In this document: piece after piece, positions 63,664 to 64,000 of the stretch | Layout of the letters: each line of letters begins with the position of its first letter | Position numbering within the stretch: position 1 is the first letter of the stretch | Source of the DNA: Ruegeria aquimaris | Lineage (GTDB): Bacteria > Pseudomonadota > Alphaproteobacteria > Rhodobacterales > Rhodobacteraceae | NCBI RefSeq assembly: GCF_025751555.1 | Contig: NZ_JAOWLB010000006.1 | Coordinates: 62,001-126,000 of the forward strand | Length of the DNA stretch: 64,000 nucleotides | Direction of reading: 5' to 3' | The notes under the pieces: generated by a model | The model's database searches: none | The model's input: the letters and a program-made list of their open reading frames with translations, nothing else | Told to the model about the DNA's origin: nothing | Made by a program: the position numbers and the translations under genes

Positions 63664-64000
63664 ATGCTGAAAACCCGCATCATCCCCTGTCTCGACGTCG
63701 CCGATGGCCGCGTGGTCAAGGGCGTGAATTTCGTTGGCCTGCGCGATGCGGGCGACCCGGTGGATGCAGCCCGCGCTTATGATGCGGCGGGCGCGGACGA
63801 GATCTGTTTCCTCGACATCCACGCCACCCATGAAAACCGCGGCACCATGTTCGACGTGGTCAGCCGCACCGCCGAGCAGTGTTTCGTGCCGCTCACAGTG
63901 GGCGGCGGCGTGCGCACCCATGCGGATGTGCGCGCGCTCTTGCTGGCGGGCGCCGACAAGGTCAGCTTCAATTCGGCCGCCGTGGCCAACCCCGATGTCA
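63664..64000 (+). CDS. hisF: Imidazole glycerol phosphate synthase cyclase HisF, 5' part
   Basis: 112 residues are visible before the right edge. The N-terminus [46 protein letters not shown] contains the catalytic Asp (CLDV), followed by [10 protein letters not shown] and the phosphate loop [29 protein letters not shown]. It cyclises PRFAR with ammonia from HisH. Confidence 0.97.
   Translation, partial: MLKTRIIPCLDVADGRVVKGVNFVGLRDAGDPVDAARAYDAAGADEICFLDIHATHENRGTMFDVVSRTAEQCFVPLTVGGGVRTHADVRALLLAGADKVSFNSAAVANPDV

Overview
The window is high-GC alphaproteobacterial chromosome. Gene content points to the Roseobacter group of the Rhodobacteraceae, most like Ruegeria/Silicibacter: the order of the division and cell-wall (dcw) cluster, DUF2484 proteins beside murB, a DUF1127 gene followed by CUCCUCC-loop RNAs, and a his operon split by unrelated genes. 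The species is my inference; no database was searched.

Layout. 1-1952 holds the 5' part of an indolepyruvate:ferredoxin oxidoreductase gene (minus strand, runs off the left edge). 2137-8023 is a compact divergent catabolic locus: a four-gene minus-strand operon (ABM-type monooxygenase, metallo-beta-lactamase hydrolase, otnK-type kinase, otnC-type aldolase/decarboxylase) and a three-gene plus-strand operon (isocitrate/isopropylmalate-family dehydrogenase, Gfo/Idh/MocA oxidoreductase, FCD-type GntR regulator). It looks like a tetronate (four-carbon sugar acid) pathway leading to dihydroxyacetone phosphate. 8072-12055 encodes a phosphorelay: LuxR-type response regulator, small exported molybdopterin-fold protein, hybrid histidine kinase with HPt. 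A ClC chloride channel follows (12193-13878).

13983-44770 is the dcw cluster, all on the minus strand and read right to left: mraZ, rsmH, ftsL, ftsI, murE, murF, mraY, (break), murD, (break), ftsW, murG, murC, (APC permease, two DUF2484 proteins, two small membrane proteins), murB, ddl, ftsQ, ftsA, ftsZ, lpxC, bamD, recN. It makes peptidoglycan precursors, divides the cell and maintains the outer membrane. It is interrupted twice by foreign-looking material: a 30.2-34.2 kb block (tautomerase, NTF2-like protein, GST, HxlR regulator, EamA transporter, BaiN-like flavoprotein) and an AT-richer membrane-protein gene with repeat remnants (35.7-37.1 kb).

44.8-46.3 kb is RNA-rich. A strong intrinsic terminator sits in the mraZ leader, in the position of the Rhodobacter sphaeroides sRNA UpsM. 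A DUF1127 gene is followed by six hairpins, each showing the same 13-nt pyrimidine motif, arranged as three two-hairpin modules. This matches the CcsR RNAs of R. sphaeroides and is the most striking non-protein feature here.

46.3-57.6 kb carries a DUF1330 protein, UvrD/PcrA helicase, an FMN-dependent alpha-hydroxy-acid dehydrogenase, pyruvate carboxylase, three identical tRNA-Gly(GCC) genes, a class III aminotransferase, a von Willebrand A protein and a stand-alone Lrp-type ligand-binding protein. 57.7-64 kb is the his operon region (hisB, hisH, hisA, start of hisF), interspersed with DUF2306, TetR, AraC, peroxiredoxin, DUF2147 and DUF2867 genes.
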